Assembly: GCA_030054245.1 (NCBI GenBank)
Contig: JASGCH010000046.1
Span: 1-8,539, forward strand
DNA: 8,539 nucleotides
Source of the DNA: Gammaproteobacteria bacterium
Lineage (GTDB): Bacteria > Pseudomonadota > Gammaproteobacteria > Burkholderiales > Burkholderiaceae_C
Direction of reading: 5' to 3'
Part shown: positions 1-6,007 of the stretch, in pieces
Layout of the letters: each line of letters begins with the position of its first letter
Numbering within the stretch: the stretch's first letter is position 1
Program-made: the position numbers and the translations under genes
Notes under the pieces: generated by a model
Database searches by the model: none
Seen by the model: only the letters and a program-made list of their open reading frames with translations
Told to the model about the DNA's origin: nothing

Positions 1-398
1 GGCCACAACCTTGGAGTTTGGTCAGTATAGGTCAGGCAGACTGTGATGACCCTTGTTTGAATAGGTTGTATTGGCAAAGACAAATTATTTCTAGCTTAGG
101 GCGAGATCAGTCTTTGGTTACGGGTATTTGGTTGATTCTCGGCGATAAGGACTTGGGGGCGCGTTTATTGGACCATAAGCGCCACTTGCAATTTTGGCGC
201 GTAAACTCGGAATTATTGCAGGTCAAATTTTTACCTATTACAGGGAGGAATTTAAACGATGATTATTATTTGATCGATGCCCAAGGCCATTGGGTCATCA
301 GATTTCCAGCGGTACACAACCCTCAAGAAGCTCTTAAATTGAAAAAAGATTTGCTACAATTGTTGAGGGTTAACCGTATTTGGCAACGGTATGGGTAA
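1..398 (+). CDS. Cytochrome c oxidase assembly-type protein (SCO/thioredoxin-like), 5'-truncated by the window edge
   Basis: The reading frame is open to the left edge; the first whole codon is at 3 and the frame reads P-Q-P-W-S before the TTG at 18. That TTG is therefore internal and the real start is outside the window. About 131 residues are visible. They include W-S-L-V-S-I-G, then a CxxxC pair (CDDPC), then LYWQRQI, and near the end YYLIDAQGHWVIRFP followed by a basic KLKKDLLQLLR helix. This arrangement matches the roughly 190-residue membrane-anchored protein that sits between SURF1 and ctaA in many beta- and gammaproteobacteria; it has a SCO-like thioredoxin fold and is presumed periplasmic. 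The missing part would carry the membrane anchor. A role in CuA or oxidase assembly is inferred from the CxxxC and the neighbourhood; biochemical function of the family is poorly defined. Normally ctaA follows at once, but here it starts 2.6 kb further on. Confidence 0.75.
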   Translation, partial: PQPWSLVSIGQADCDDPCLNRLYWQRQIISSLGRDQSLVTGIWLILGDKDLGARLLDHKRHLQFWRVNSELLQVKFLPITGRNLNDDYYLIDAQGHWVIRFPAVHNPQEALKLKKDLLQLLRVNRIWQRYG

Positions 399-416
399 AC
401 TCAGATGACGCAGACC

Positions 417-437
417 GCGGCACCAACCAATGGTGCC
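417..437 (+). repeat. Degenerate copy of the ggcgtagccgatggtgcaac-type repeat, forming a small hairpin
   Basis: Positions 417-436 match 18 of 20 bases of the repeat copy read on the minus strand from 2587. A perfect 7-bp stem (ggcacca at 419-425, tggtgcc at 431-437) encloses a 5-nt loop. It lies 18 bases after the stop of the assembly-protein gene, at the left edge of the interruption. There is no T-run after it, so a Rho-independent terminator is unlikely. Confidence 0.55.
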
Positions 438-516
438 ATAGCCTTTCCGAGATAACCCAAATTGACTCAGCATCCAAGCCCGCCCGTCAAGTCGTCTGCC
501 ATTACATTAAAGCATC

Positions 517-1044
517 ATGCAGAACCTTAAAATCCGCCCTGTTGATTACCACAAAGAGACAGACTGCCAAGCCTTAACCACCCTACTCTCTCACTACGCC
601 GAAGGTCCCATGGGTGGCGGCGAAGCGCTAGACCCCGTGGCTTTGGCACGACTGTGTGCTAACTTGGCCGAACTCAGCAACGCCTTTAGCATTCTTGCTT
701 GGCACACAAGCGCCGGCAGTGAGCAAGCTGTAGGGCTGGCAAACTGTTTCGAGGGCTACAGCACCTTCAAAGCCAAACCCTTGATCAACATCCACGACTT
801 AATCGTCCACGCCAATTGGCGCAATAAAGGCATAGGCCAGCTCCTGCTCACTGCCATAGAACAACGCGCTTGCAGAATGGGTGCCTGCAAAATAACCCTA
901 GAGGTGCTAAGTGGTAACCAAGCCGCCATCCGTAGCTATGTCAAATTTGGCTTCGCGCCCTATACGCTGGATGCAAGGATGGGGGAAGCAAGGTTTATGC
1001 AAAAGGAGTTATTCAGCAAGGACGATCGTGATAAATTGAGCTAA
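517..1044 (+). CDS. GNAT-family N-acetyltransferase
   Basis: This 175-residue protein is a single GNAT domain, the usual size for the family. Motif A, which binds the acetyl-CoA pyrophosphate, is seen at about residues 91-111: a beta strand (NIHDLIVHANW) followed by RNKGIG, fitting the R/Q-x-x-G-x-G/A signature. Motif B follows at about 128-146, LEVLSGNQAAIRSYVKFGF, with the Asn, Tyr and Gly-Phe typical of this group. It is expected to be a soluble cytoplasmic enzyme transferring acetyl from acetyl-CoA to an amine; the substrate cannot be told. The ATG at 517 is the first good start, with no clear Shine-Dalgarno sequence. It is not a usual member of the oxidase assembly cluster and lies between that cluster's first visible gene and ctaA, so it is part of the interruption or an earlier local insertion. 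Confidence 0.88.
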   Translation: MQNLKIRPVDYHKETDCQALTTLLSHYAEGPMGGGEALDPVALARLCANLAELSNAFSILAWHTSAGSEQAVGLANCFEGYSTFKAKPLINIHDLIVHANWRNKGIGQLLLTAIEQRACRMGACKITLEVLSGNQAAIRSYVKFGFAPYTLDARMGEARFMQKELFSKDDRDKLS

Positions 1045-1151
1045 TTAAGTAAACTTATTACCTTGTGCATCTTTAAGACTTTTGCACCTCGGCTTTACTT
1101 GCACTGCCAAAGGACCCAGTTATACGGTTCACCTTAAATTCTTGTTTGAGT

Positions 1152-1224
1152 AAATTCCGCTGGTTGCGTGGTGTGCGCAAGCCTTGTACTTTGGCAGTTC
1201 GCCCGGGCGGCGTAGCCGTAGGTG
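1152..1224 (+). repeat. Long repeat copy, left member of an inverted pair around the methyltransferase unit
   Basis: Compared with the minus-strand sequence of 2565-2638, this copy shares aaattccgctgg (1152-1163), agccttgtacttt (1180-1192), then gcag/acag, and ends with ggcggcgtagccg. The spacing is nearly the same, with a gap of about three bases. The internal cgcccgggcg (1200-1209) is a perfect palindrome. The two copies face each other in inverted orientation about 1.3 kb apart. Confidence 0.75.
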
Positions 1225-1324
1225 AAAAGGTCTGTACCACAAATTTATCCATTTATACTCATAACTATATACTTATCAGTATCATCCTAAATCTTATTCC
1301 TACTCACCTTCCCTCCATTTCCTG

Positions 1325-1354
1325 TTCATGCAACAGTCTTATTTATGCTACAAT
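1325..1354 (+). promoter_or_regulatory. Candidate promoter for the methyltransferase unit (extended -10)
   Basis: An extended -10 element, TG-C-TACAAT (1346-1354), lies 18 bases after a weak -35-like ttcatg (1325-1330). Transcription would start near 1361 and leave a leader of about 118 nt before the ATG at 1479. The -35 match is poor, so the call rests on the extended -10. The 12-mer tgcaacagtctt (1329-1340) between the two boxes also occurs at 2790-2801, so a repeat remnant may overlap the promoter. Confidence 0.3.
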
Positions 1355-1478
1355 TTCCCTTATTCACCGATTCAGGGATCTATTTCCACTCAAAGAGACC
1401 GCCTTTGCCAAGGCCCCCCCGCCCGCCTAAATGCGCTTTTGAAACAACCCTTGCGCAAATACCATCTACTCCAGCACG

Positions 1479-1679
1479 ATGACACCTGATAAGTTTCTTA
1501 AACACCTTCAAGCGCACGCGGCTTCGTTCGCCAAAGCCGTGGGTGTGAGGCGCCCCTACATGAATCTAAAGACCTACTTGGCGTACAAACAACGGGGCAC
1601 AGACACGCTGAAGGCTCACGCAAAAGAGCTCGCGAGTCTCATCGAGGATGACCCCGACATTGAGGAGGCACCATCATGA
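1479..1679 (+). CDS. Small hypothetical protein (66 aa) translationally coupled to the DNA methyltransferase
   Basis: I do not recognise the family. The protein is 66 residues long, rich in Ala, Lys and Leu, and predicted mostly helical with an acidic C-terminus (IEDDPDIEEAPS). The segment FAKAVGVRRPYMNLKTYLAYKQRG could form two short helices around a basic turn, which would suit a small DNA-binding protein, but no standard helix-turn-helix signature is clear. Its stop codon overlaps the methyltransferase ATG (ATGA, 1676-1679), and its last codons contain the gaggagg ribosome-binding site (1662-1668) for that gene. The two are therefore almost certainly translated as a unit. A controller-type regulator or an accessory subunit is possible on context only. 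No in-frame start lies upstream before the TGA at 1440, and the ATG at 1479 has no obvious Shine-Dalgarno sequence. Confidence 0.6.
   Translation: MTPDKFLKHLQAHAASFAKAVGVRRPYMNLKTYLAYKQRGTDTLKAHAKELASLIEDDPDIEEAPS
1662..1668 (+). promoter_or_regulatory. Strong Shine-Dalgarno for the methyltransferase
   Basis: The sequence gaggagg ends 7 bases before the ATG at 1676. It lies inside the end of the 66-residue gene and fixes the methyltransferase start within the ATGA overlap. Confidence 0.8.
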
Positions 1680-2650
1680 GCCGTCCACCGTTGGTGCCTC
1701 CCTTGAAGTGTCAGGGGATCAAAACAAAGCTAGTCTCTGCGATTCAAAGGGTCGCCGACACGCGCGCATACTCGCGATGGGTTGAGCCGTTTTGCGGCTC
1801 CGGAGTCGTGGCGCTCAATGTGCAACCAAAGAAGGCCATGCTTTGCGATACGAACCTTCACATCATCAGCCTGTATCAAGGCATCCAGAGCGGGAAAATC
1901 ACGGCGGCAATCGTTAAGGAGTTTCTGACCAGCGCAGGTGAGAAGTTGAAGACCCAGGGCGAGCCTTACTACTACGAGGTGCGCACGCGGTTCAATGAAT
2001 CGCCAACCCCTCTAGACTTCCTCTTTCTCAATCGCTCGTGCTTCAACGGCGTCATCCGCTTCAATCGGAAAGGGAAATTCAATGTGCCTTACTGCCACAA
2101 GCCCGAGCGCTTCGCGCAGGCATATGTCACGAAGATAACCAACCAAGTCCGGCAGATCGCGCAGATATTGGGCGCGGTTGACTGGACTTTTGAGGTGCGT
2201 GACTTCCGCGAGACACTTGCGCAGGCGCAAGCCGGCGACTTTGTGTATGCCGACCCGCCCTATGCTGGCCGCCATGTGGATTACTTCAATTCGTGGTCGG
2301 ACACCGATGAAGCGGCGCTGGCGGCTACGCTCAGTTCATTGCCTTGCGACTTCTTGCTCTCGACTTGGCATAGCAATGAATTTCGCAACAACGCCGCGAT
2401 TGACCAAGTCTGGAGCCGCCCCGGCTTCTACATGCTAAAGCGCGAGCATTTTTACCATGTCGGTTCGTCAGAAGACTTGAGGCACCCGATAATCGAGGCT
2501 CTTATCTCTAATTTTCCAATGACTGAAGAGGTGCCGGTTGTTCGACTTATTCATCAACAAAACTGTTGCACCATCGGCTGGTGCCGCTCGGTGAGCTGTC
2601 AAAGTACAAGGCTTCCGCGAACGCCCCCAGCGGAATTTAATGGGGTTTAA
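1676..2650 (+). CDS. D12-class (alpha) N6-adenine DNA methyltransferase with a repeat-derived C-terminal tail
   Basis: The 324-residue protein transfers methyl from S-adenosylmethionine to adenine N6 in DNA. Motifs appear in the alpha-class order. Motif X is PPLKCQGIKTKL (8-19). Motif I is EPFCGSG (37-43), which binds SAM. The conserved FLNRSCFNG...KGKFNVPY region is at 117-139, and the catalytic motif IV DPPY is at 193-196. The domain reaches a natural end near EALISNF (274-280). The remaining residues look unlike the family, and residues 297-324 are encoded by an interspersed repeat copy that also supplies the TAA. The gene is more GC-rich than ctaA/ctaB and sits between inverted repeat copies, which suggests transfer. 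No restriction endonuclease gene is nearby, so it is an orphan here; the target sequence cannot be read from the protein. The start is set by gaggagg and the ATGA overlap. Confidence 0.92.
   Translation: MSRPPLVPPLKCQGIKTKLVSAIQRVADTRAYSRWVEPFCGSGVVALNVQPKKAMLCDTNLHIISLYQGIQSGKITAAIVKEFLTSAGEKLKTQGEPYYYEVRTRFNESPTPLDFLFLNRSCFNGVIRFNRKGKFNVPYCHKPERFAQAYVTKITNQVRQIAQILGAVDWTFEVRDFRETLAQAQAGDFVYADPPYAGRHVDYFNSWSDTDEAALAATLSSLPCDFLLSTWHSNEFRNNAAIDQVWSRPGFYMLKREHFYHVGSSEDLRHPIIEALISNFPMTEEVPVVRLIHQQNCCTIGWCRSVSCQSTRLPRTPPAEFNGV
2565..2638 (-). repeat. Long repeat copy, right member of the inverted pair; forms the end of the methyltransferase gene
   Basis: Read on the minus strand, it runs from aaattccgctgg (2638-2627) through aagccttgtacttt (2614-2601) to agccgatggtgcaac (2579-2565), parallel to the copy at 1152-1224. 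It contains two short perfect stems on the minus strand: ttccgc with gcggaa, and gcacca with tggtgc around a gccga loop. It lies within the methyltransferase reading frame. Confidence 0.78.
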
Positions 2651-2663
2651 ATGAGCTGGTGGG

Positions 2664-2708
2664 CGCTCGTTGGTTTCGCATATTGAGTATATGCGAAACC
2701 AACGAGCG
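2664..2708. repeat. Perfect inverted repeat: 20-bp arms, 5-nt loop
   Basis: The left arm cgctcgttggtttcgcatat (2664-2683) is exactly complementary to 2689-2708, around the loop tgagt. It starts 14 bases after the methyltransferase stop. No T-run follows on either strand, so it is not a standard intrinsic terminator, although such a stem could still block transcription or protect the 3' end of the mRNA. A recombination or replication site of a mobile element, or an operator, are alternatives. Confidence 0.85.
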
Positions 2709-2756
2709 GAAGCACAATGGATAGCGCAACGAACTGCCGAACATACATAACGCATT

Positions 2757-2801
2757 AATTTGGCAGTGTAACCGCGGCGTAGCCGATGGTGCAACAGTCT
2801 T
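2757..2801 (+). repeat. Partial copy of the interspersed repeat upstream of ctaA
   Basis: The segment tttggcagt (2759-2767) is followed by gcggcgtagccgatggtgca (2774-2793) and aacagtctt. This corresponds to the inner half of the copy at 1152-1224, and its 20-mer at 2776-2795 is identical to 8321-8340. The ccgatggtgcaac at 2783-2795 is complementary to 2840-2852, giving a possible 13-bp stem with a 44-nt loop. Confidence 0.75.
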
Positions 2802-2839
2802 TCAACCAGTGCTGTTCAACTTGGAGTCGATGGAAGACG

Positions 2840-2852
2840 GTTGCACCATCGG
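2840..2852 (-). repeat. Short reverse copy of the repeat end
   Basis: The sequence gttgcaccatcgg is the exact reverse complement of 2783-2795. It marks the last repeat-related sequence before ctaA. Confidence 0.6.
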
Positions 2853-2992
2853 TAAAGGATAATTCGCCTTTCATAGCTTAAAATTTGCTACACGCAGTTG
2901 GATTTGGATCGCTAAACTACGGCGTTTTCTATCATTTTTTAATGCGTTATCTCGGACAAACGGGAAGCGCAAAAGCAATTTTCTAATATATT

Positions 2993-4051
2993 ATGGGCAC
3001 TATTTCTTTGGTCTTTGCTAGTGTATGGGTTGTATTATTGAACTATCTTTGGTTTCAACTACGCCCTGCTGAATTTGCTCATAGACTCAAACAACTGACT
3101 TTTTTTACGGCCTTCCTGACCCTAGACCTGATTTTATTCGGCGTTTTTACCCGCTTAAGCGATTCTGGCCTAGGTTGTCCAGACTGGCCGGCTTGCTTTT
3201 CTTATGCCACGCCAATAGGTGCCAAGTCGCACATTGATGAAGCCTTTCAGGCCATGCCCACGGGCTATGTGAGCCCTACCAAAGCCTGGATTGAAATGAT
3301 CCACCGCTACCTAGCTATGTGGGTGGGCGTGAATATCGTGTCTTTGTGGTTATTCCCAAAACTAAAAAAGTATAAAATGCATCCAATTCCTAGACAAATC
3401 ATGGGTTGGGCTTTAGCTATGGTATTATTACAGGGACTTTTGGGTGCGTTCACCGTAACCCTCAAGCTGTACCCATTGGTCGTGGTGTTACACCTCTTAG
3501 GCGGATTGGCGTTGCTAGGAATTTTAATGCACCAAACTCTGTGGTGGGGCGAAACCCAGCGAATAAAGCCACCCCGAGGAGCGGGTTGGATCTTGACCTT
3601 GTTGCTACTGCAAATCAGCCTAGGTGGATGGGTCAGTGCGAATTATGCCTTTTTAGCTTGTGATGAGTTTCCGACTTGTCGTGCCGGACAAATCATACCC
3701 CCAGTGAATTGGTCTTCGGCTTTGGATTTATTTCGCCCTTTGGGACAGAATAACCTTGGCGAACCTATAGGTATTGAAACTTTAACGGCGATCCACTTAC
3801 TGCACCGAGGATTTGCCTTGGTGGTCTATGTAGCCATTGGTGTTTATGCGTGGAATTTATATCAAAAAGCGACTTCTAAGCTAGCATTATGGATGTTCTT
3901 ACTCATCCATTTACAATTCCTAACGGGCATCTTAAACACCTTTTGGAGCTGGCCCCTGTTGAGTGCTTTATTACACACGCTTGGAGCCACTTTGCTTTTT
4001 GTATTATTTTGGCGTTTGACTGCTCTAAGTCGAGGGCGCCACTGGGTATAG
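2993..4051 (+). CDS. ctaA: Haem A synthase (CtaA/COX15 family)
   Basis: This inner-membrane enzyme oxidises the C8 methyl of haem O to a formyl group, giving haem A for aa3-type cytochrome oxidase. The 352-residue protein has the two four-helix halves of the family. The first half carries TRLSDSGLGCPDWPAC (53-68), EMIHRYL (101-107, His104 and Glu101) and LYPLVVVLHLLGG (159-171, His167). The second carries QISLGGWVSANYAFLACDEFPTC (207-229), IHLLHRG (267-273, His268/His271) and LLHTLGA (326-332, His328). These histidines are the expected haem ligands, and each half has a Cys pair in its periplasmic loop (62/68 and 223/229). An extra hydrophobic segment at 1-20 gives about nine membrane spans, as in betaproteobacterial homologues. 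ctaB follows after 115 bases. There is no clear Shine-Dalgarno at the ATG, but no better start preserves the N-terminal helix. Confidence 0.95.
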   Translation: MGTISLVFASVWVVLLNYLWFQLRPAEFAHRLKQLTFFTAFLTLDLILFGVFTRLSDSGLGCPDWPACFSYATPIGAKSHIDEAFQAMPTGYVSPTKAWIEMIHRYLAMWVGVNIVSLWLFPKLKKYKMHPIPRQIMGWALAMVLLQGLLGAFTVTLKLYPLVVVLHLLGGLALLGILMHQTLWWGETQRIKPPRGAGWILTLLLLQISLGGWVSANYAFLACDEFPTCRAGQIIPPVNWSSALDLFRPLGQNNLGEPIGIETLTAIHLLHRGFALVVYVAIGVYAWNLYQKATSKLALWMFLLIHLQFLTGILNTFWSWPLLSALLHTLGATLLFVLFWRLTALSRGRHWV

Positions 4052-4166
4052 GGCATCGGCTAGGTTGTCAAAAATCCGGTTCACCATGCCACTAAAAGTA
4101 AACTTTGATCGGATAATTCAGGTAACTTGCAGTGCCATGGTCTTAAAATAGTTTTTTTAGAAGCTT

Positions 4167-5051
4167 ATGAACTTCCATCGAATGGTGTATGAATATTGGC
4201 GTTTGACCAAGCCGCGGGTGAATTATTTGATCTTGTTTTGTTCTATGATCGGTATGTTGCTGGCAATACCAAGCATACCCAAGGTAGAACACCTCCAATT
4301 GGCGATGTGGGCGAGCTTGGGAATTTGGCTAATTGCCAGTTCTGCCGCGGTTTATAATTGTATATTGGAAGAGAAAACCGATAAGGTAATGAAACGCACA
4401 GCTCAACGCGCCACCGTCACCCATAGCTTGTCCACGCGTGCGATAGTGGTTTTTGCGGTGCTGTTGTATAGCTTAGGGAGTGCTATTTTATTTTTCAAGG
4501 TCAATACTTTAACTTTTTTCTTAACGACTCTGACTTTTTTCGGTTATTCTGTGGTTTATACTTTGCTATTAAAACCGGTTACGCCCCAAAATATCGTGAT
4601 CGGTGGATTATCAGGTGCCATGCCCCCCGCTTTGGGTTGGGTGTCTATGACCGATGCTGTGACGGCCCAGGCTTGGGTCTTGGTTTTGATTATTTTTCTT
4701 TGGACACCGCCTCATTTTTGGGCATTGTCATTGTATCGCGTAGAAGATTATAAAAATTCAGGCTTACCCATGTTACCAGTAACTCATGGAGCACCACTGA
4801 CTCGTTTACACATTTTCCTTTATTCGATCAGTTTATTTTTTGCGGCTTGGCTTCCGTACATCGTTGGCTTGAGTGGTGGCCTGTATTTATTTTTTGCCAT
4901 GGTCTTGTCGGCACTATTTTGTCGTTACACTTGGCAATTGTGGAGAGAATATTCTGACGCCTTGGCACGCAAAACTTTTAAATTTTCGATCACTTATTTG
5001 TCAGCTATATTTGCCAGTTTGTTGATAGATCATTATTGGCGAGTGGTGTAG
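4167..5051 (+). CDS. ctaB: Protohaem IX farnesyltransferase (haem O synthase)
   Basis: This UbiA-type integral membrane prenyltransferase adds a farnesyl group to haem B to make haem O, the substrate of the CtaA encoded just upstream. The 294-residue length is typical. Motifs include LTKPRV (13-18), the first Asp-rich site N64-x3-E68-x3-D72 followed by MKRT (75-78), the YTLLLKP loop (131-137), NIVIGGLSGAMPPALGW (142-158), and WTPPHFWALSLYRVEDY (179-195) with the second acidic site. Near the C-terminus YSDALARKTFKFSITYLS is characteristic of the beta/gamma enzymes. The usual RTxxRP reads RTAQRA here, so the proline after Arg81 is Ala82. Eight or nine membrane helices are expected. It is probably transcribed with ctaA, though the 115-base gap could hold its own promoter. 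The symbol cyoE is also used for this family. Confidence 0.95.
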   Translation: MNFHRMVYEYWRLTKPRVNYLILFCSMIGMLLAIPSIPKVEHLQLAMWASLGIWLIASSAAVYNCILEEKTDKVMKRTAQRATVTHSLSTRAIVVFAVLLYSLGSAILFFKVNTLTFFLTTLTFFGYSVVYTLLLKPVTPQNIVIGGLSGAMPPALGWVSMTDAVTAQAWVLVLIIFLWTPPHFWALSLYRVEDYKNSGLPMLPVTHGAPLTRLHIFLYSISLFFAAWLPYIVGLSGGLYLFFAMVLSALFCRYTWQLWREYSDALARKTFKFSITYLSAIFASLLIDHYWRVV

Positions 5052-5109
5052 TTTTAACCCAAACAAACCGAGGTAACCTGGACATAGTCTTTTTTTGAGC
5101 GTACAACTT

Positions 5110-5922
5110 ATGATGAACCCCTCACTTTCCAAACTAGAAATTGACAGCTATCGATCTGAAGGTTTTTTGATTCCGAATTGGCGTTTGCCAGCGAGTATGT
5201 TGCTCAAAATGCAACAAGCTTTAGCCTATTTGTTAGATAAAAACCAGCATATTCGTCCAGAGAAATTGGTCAGTGCCCATATTGCCAAAAATAATCAAGA
5301 AGGAACACAGGGGCATACAGCCTTTCTTGAGCTGGCTAGGTATGAACCCATTGTCGATCTGGTGGAACAACTCATAGGACCCGATATCATTTTATGGGGA
5401 TGCCATGTTTTTTGTAAACCTGGAGAAAATGGCTACGAAACCCCATGGCACCAAGACGGACATTATTGGCCCATTCGACCTTTAGCCACCACCACCGTTT
5501 GGGTGGCTTTGGAAGACAGCAAGTTATACAATGGTTGCTTAAAAGTGATCCCCAAATCCCATATACCTAAAACTTTGTACCCCCATTTGCACGAAGATAG
5601 GCAAGATCTGGCCTTGACCCAAAAAATTGCCGATGACACTTTTGATCCAGCCACTGAAAAAGCTTTGGAACTCAGCGCTGGAGAAATGTCCATTCACGAT
5701 ATTTATATGATACACGGTGCACAAGCCAACAACTCAGGGGTGCGGCGCACAGGTGTCGCCCTGAGGTATATGCCCGGAACTTCGGTTTTTGAAAGGGACA
5801 GCTATACCTTAGGTGGGCAAACCGGGGTGCCGATTAATTTTGCCACCCGACCGATATGGTTGCTTAGGGGAAAAGATCAAACGGGTAAAAACGATTTCAA
5901 CATAGGACATGACGCTGGGTAG
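5110..5922 (+). CDS. Phytanoyl-CoA dioxygenase (PhyH) family Fe(II)/2-oxoglutarate oxygenase
   Basis: The protein is a non-haem iron oxygenase that would hydroxylate a small substrate while decarboxylating 2-oxoglutarate. From the ATG at 5110 it has 270 residues, normal for the family. Using numbering from the upstream TTG at 5095, the iron ligands are His119 and Asp121 in WHQDG and His207 in MIHGAQ; an Arg in NNSGVRRTG (probably Arg218) would bind 2-oxoglutarate. NGCLKVIPKSH (146-156) is the usual PhyH stretch between them. The iron site is complete, so the enzyme looks active. The substrate is unknown; homologues act on acyl-CoAs, ectoine, antibiotics and other metabolites. The start is uncertain: TTG 5095, ATG 5110 and ATG 5113 are all possible and none has a strong Shine-Dalgarno. 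It lies 58 bases after ctaB, where an SCO1-type gene is common in relatives, and ends convergently with the ParA-like gene. Confidence 0.88.
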   Translation: MMNPSLSKLEIDSYRSEGFLIPNWRLPASMLLKMQQALAYLLDKNQHIRPEKLVSAHIAKNNQEGTQGHTAFLELARYEPIVDLVEQLIGPDIILWGCHVFCKPGENGYETPWHQDGHYWPIRPLATTTVWVALEDSKLYNGCLKVIPKSHIPKTLYPHLHEDRQDLALTQKIADDTFDPATEKALELSAGEMSIHDIYMIHGAQANNSGVRRTGVALRYMPGTSVFERDSYTLGGQTGVPINFATRPIWLLRGKDQTGKNDFNIGHDAG

Positions 5923-5935
5923 AACACACAGACTG

Positions 5936-5976
5936 AAAAAATCAAGGCTGTGGTTTGACCAGACCTAAAAACCAGC
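5936..5976 (-). terminator. Candidate Rho-independent terminator of the minus-strand operon
   Basis: On the minus strand, gctg and ggttt-type bases at 5976-5969 can pair with 5956-5953 and 5950-5947, with a 2-nt bulge and a 12-nt loop. A T-rich stretch ending in six Ts (plus-strand aaaaaa, 5936-5941) follows. It lies about 30-70 bases after the ParA-like stop codon, in the gap between convergent genes. The stem is short and bulged, so confidence is low. Confidence 0.3.
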
Positions 5977-6007
5977 ATTCCAATCCAAGACCGTTGTACC
6001 CATCTAC

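Larger units (their letters stand above)
1045..1478. other. 434-nt intergenic stretch without a convincing gene
   Basis: The stretch follows the GNAT stop codon and runs to the 66-residue gene. It begins with possible nested short stems (aagtaaa 1047-1053 with tttactt 1094-1100; gtgca 1065-1069 with tgcac 1083-1087). A 10-bp inverted pair follows (actgccaaag 1103-1112 with ctttggcagt 1189-1198), then a long repeat copy (1152-1224). After that comes an AT-rich segment (about 1240-1400) and a C7 tract at 1414-1420. The frame open from 1146 to 1430 starts inside the repeat and has no family resemblance, so no gene is called. Confidence 0.6.
2651..2992. other. 342-nt intergenic stretch before ctaA, repeat-rich
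   Basis: No gene is supported here. In order it holds a perfect 20-bp palindrome (2664-2708), a partial repeat copy on the plus strand (2757-2801), a short reverse copy (2840-2852), and an AT-rich leader to ctaA. I found no convincing -35/-10 pair for ctaA and only a weak purine stretch before its ATG. Since the gene is cut off from its usual upstream neighbour, a promoter probably lies in 2853-2992. Confidence 0.6.

Noticed and set aside
380..577. 65-codon open frame between the assembly gene and the GNAT gene
   Set aside because: It overlaps the ends of both neighbours, contains the repeat hairpin at 417-437, and has no recognisable protein character.
1146..1430. Open frame of 94 codons whose start resembles the minus-strand frame at 2794-2468 (both read KFRW...RKPCTL)
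   Set aside because: The similarity arises because both frames translate copies of the same DNA repeat. The remainder of each frame is unrelated and lacks any family features, so they are not paralogous proteins.
1103..2852. Integron gene-cassette array with attC sites
   Set aside because: The gene-plus-palindrome layout is suggestive, but I found no paired RYYYAAC/GTTRRRY core sites at the repeat ends, and no integrase is present.
4083..4141. Imperfect inverted repeat accatgccac/gtgccatggt between ctaA and ctaB followed by a T-run
   Set aside because: The arms have a central mismatch and are 39 bases apart, and the Ts begin about 10 bases after the stem, so neither a terminator nor a clear repeat copy is supported.
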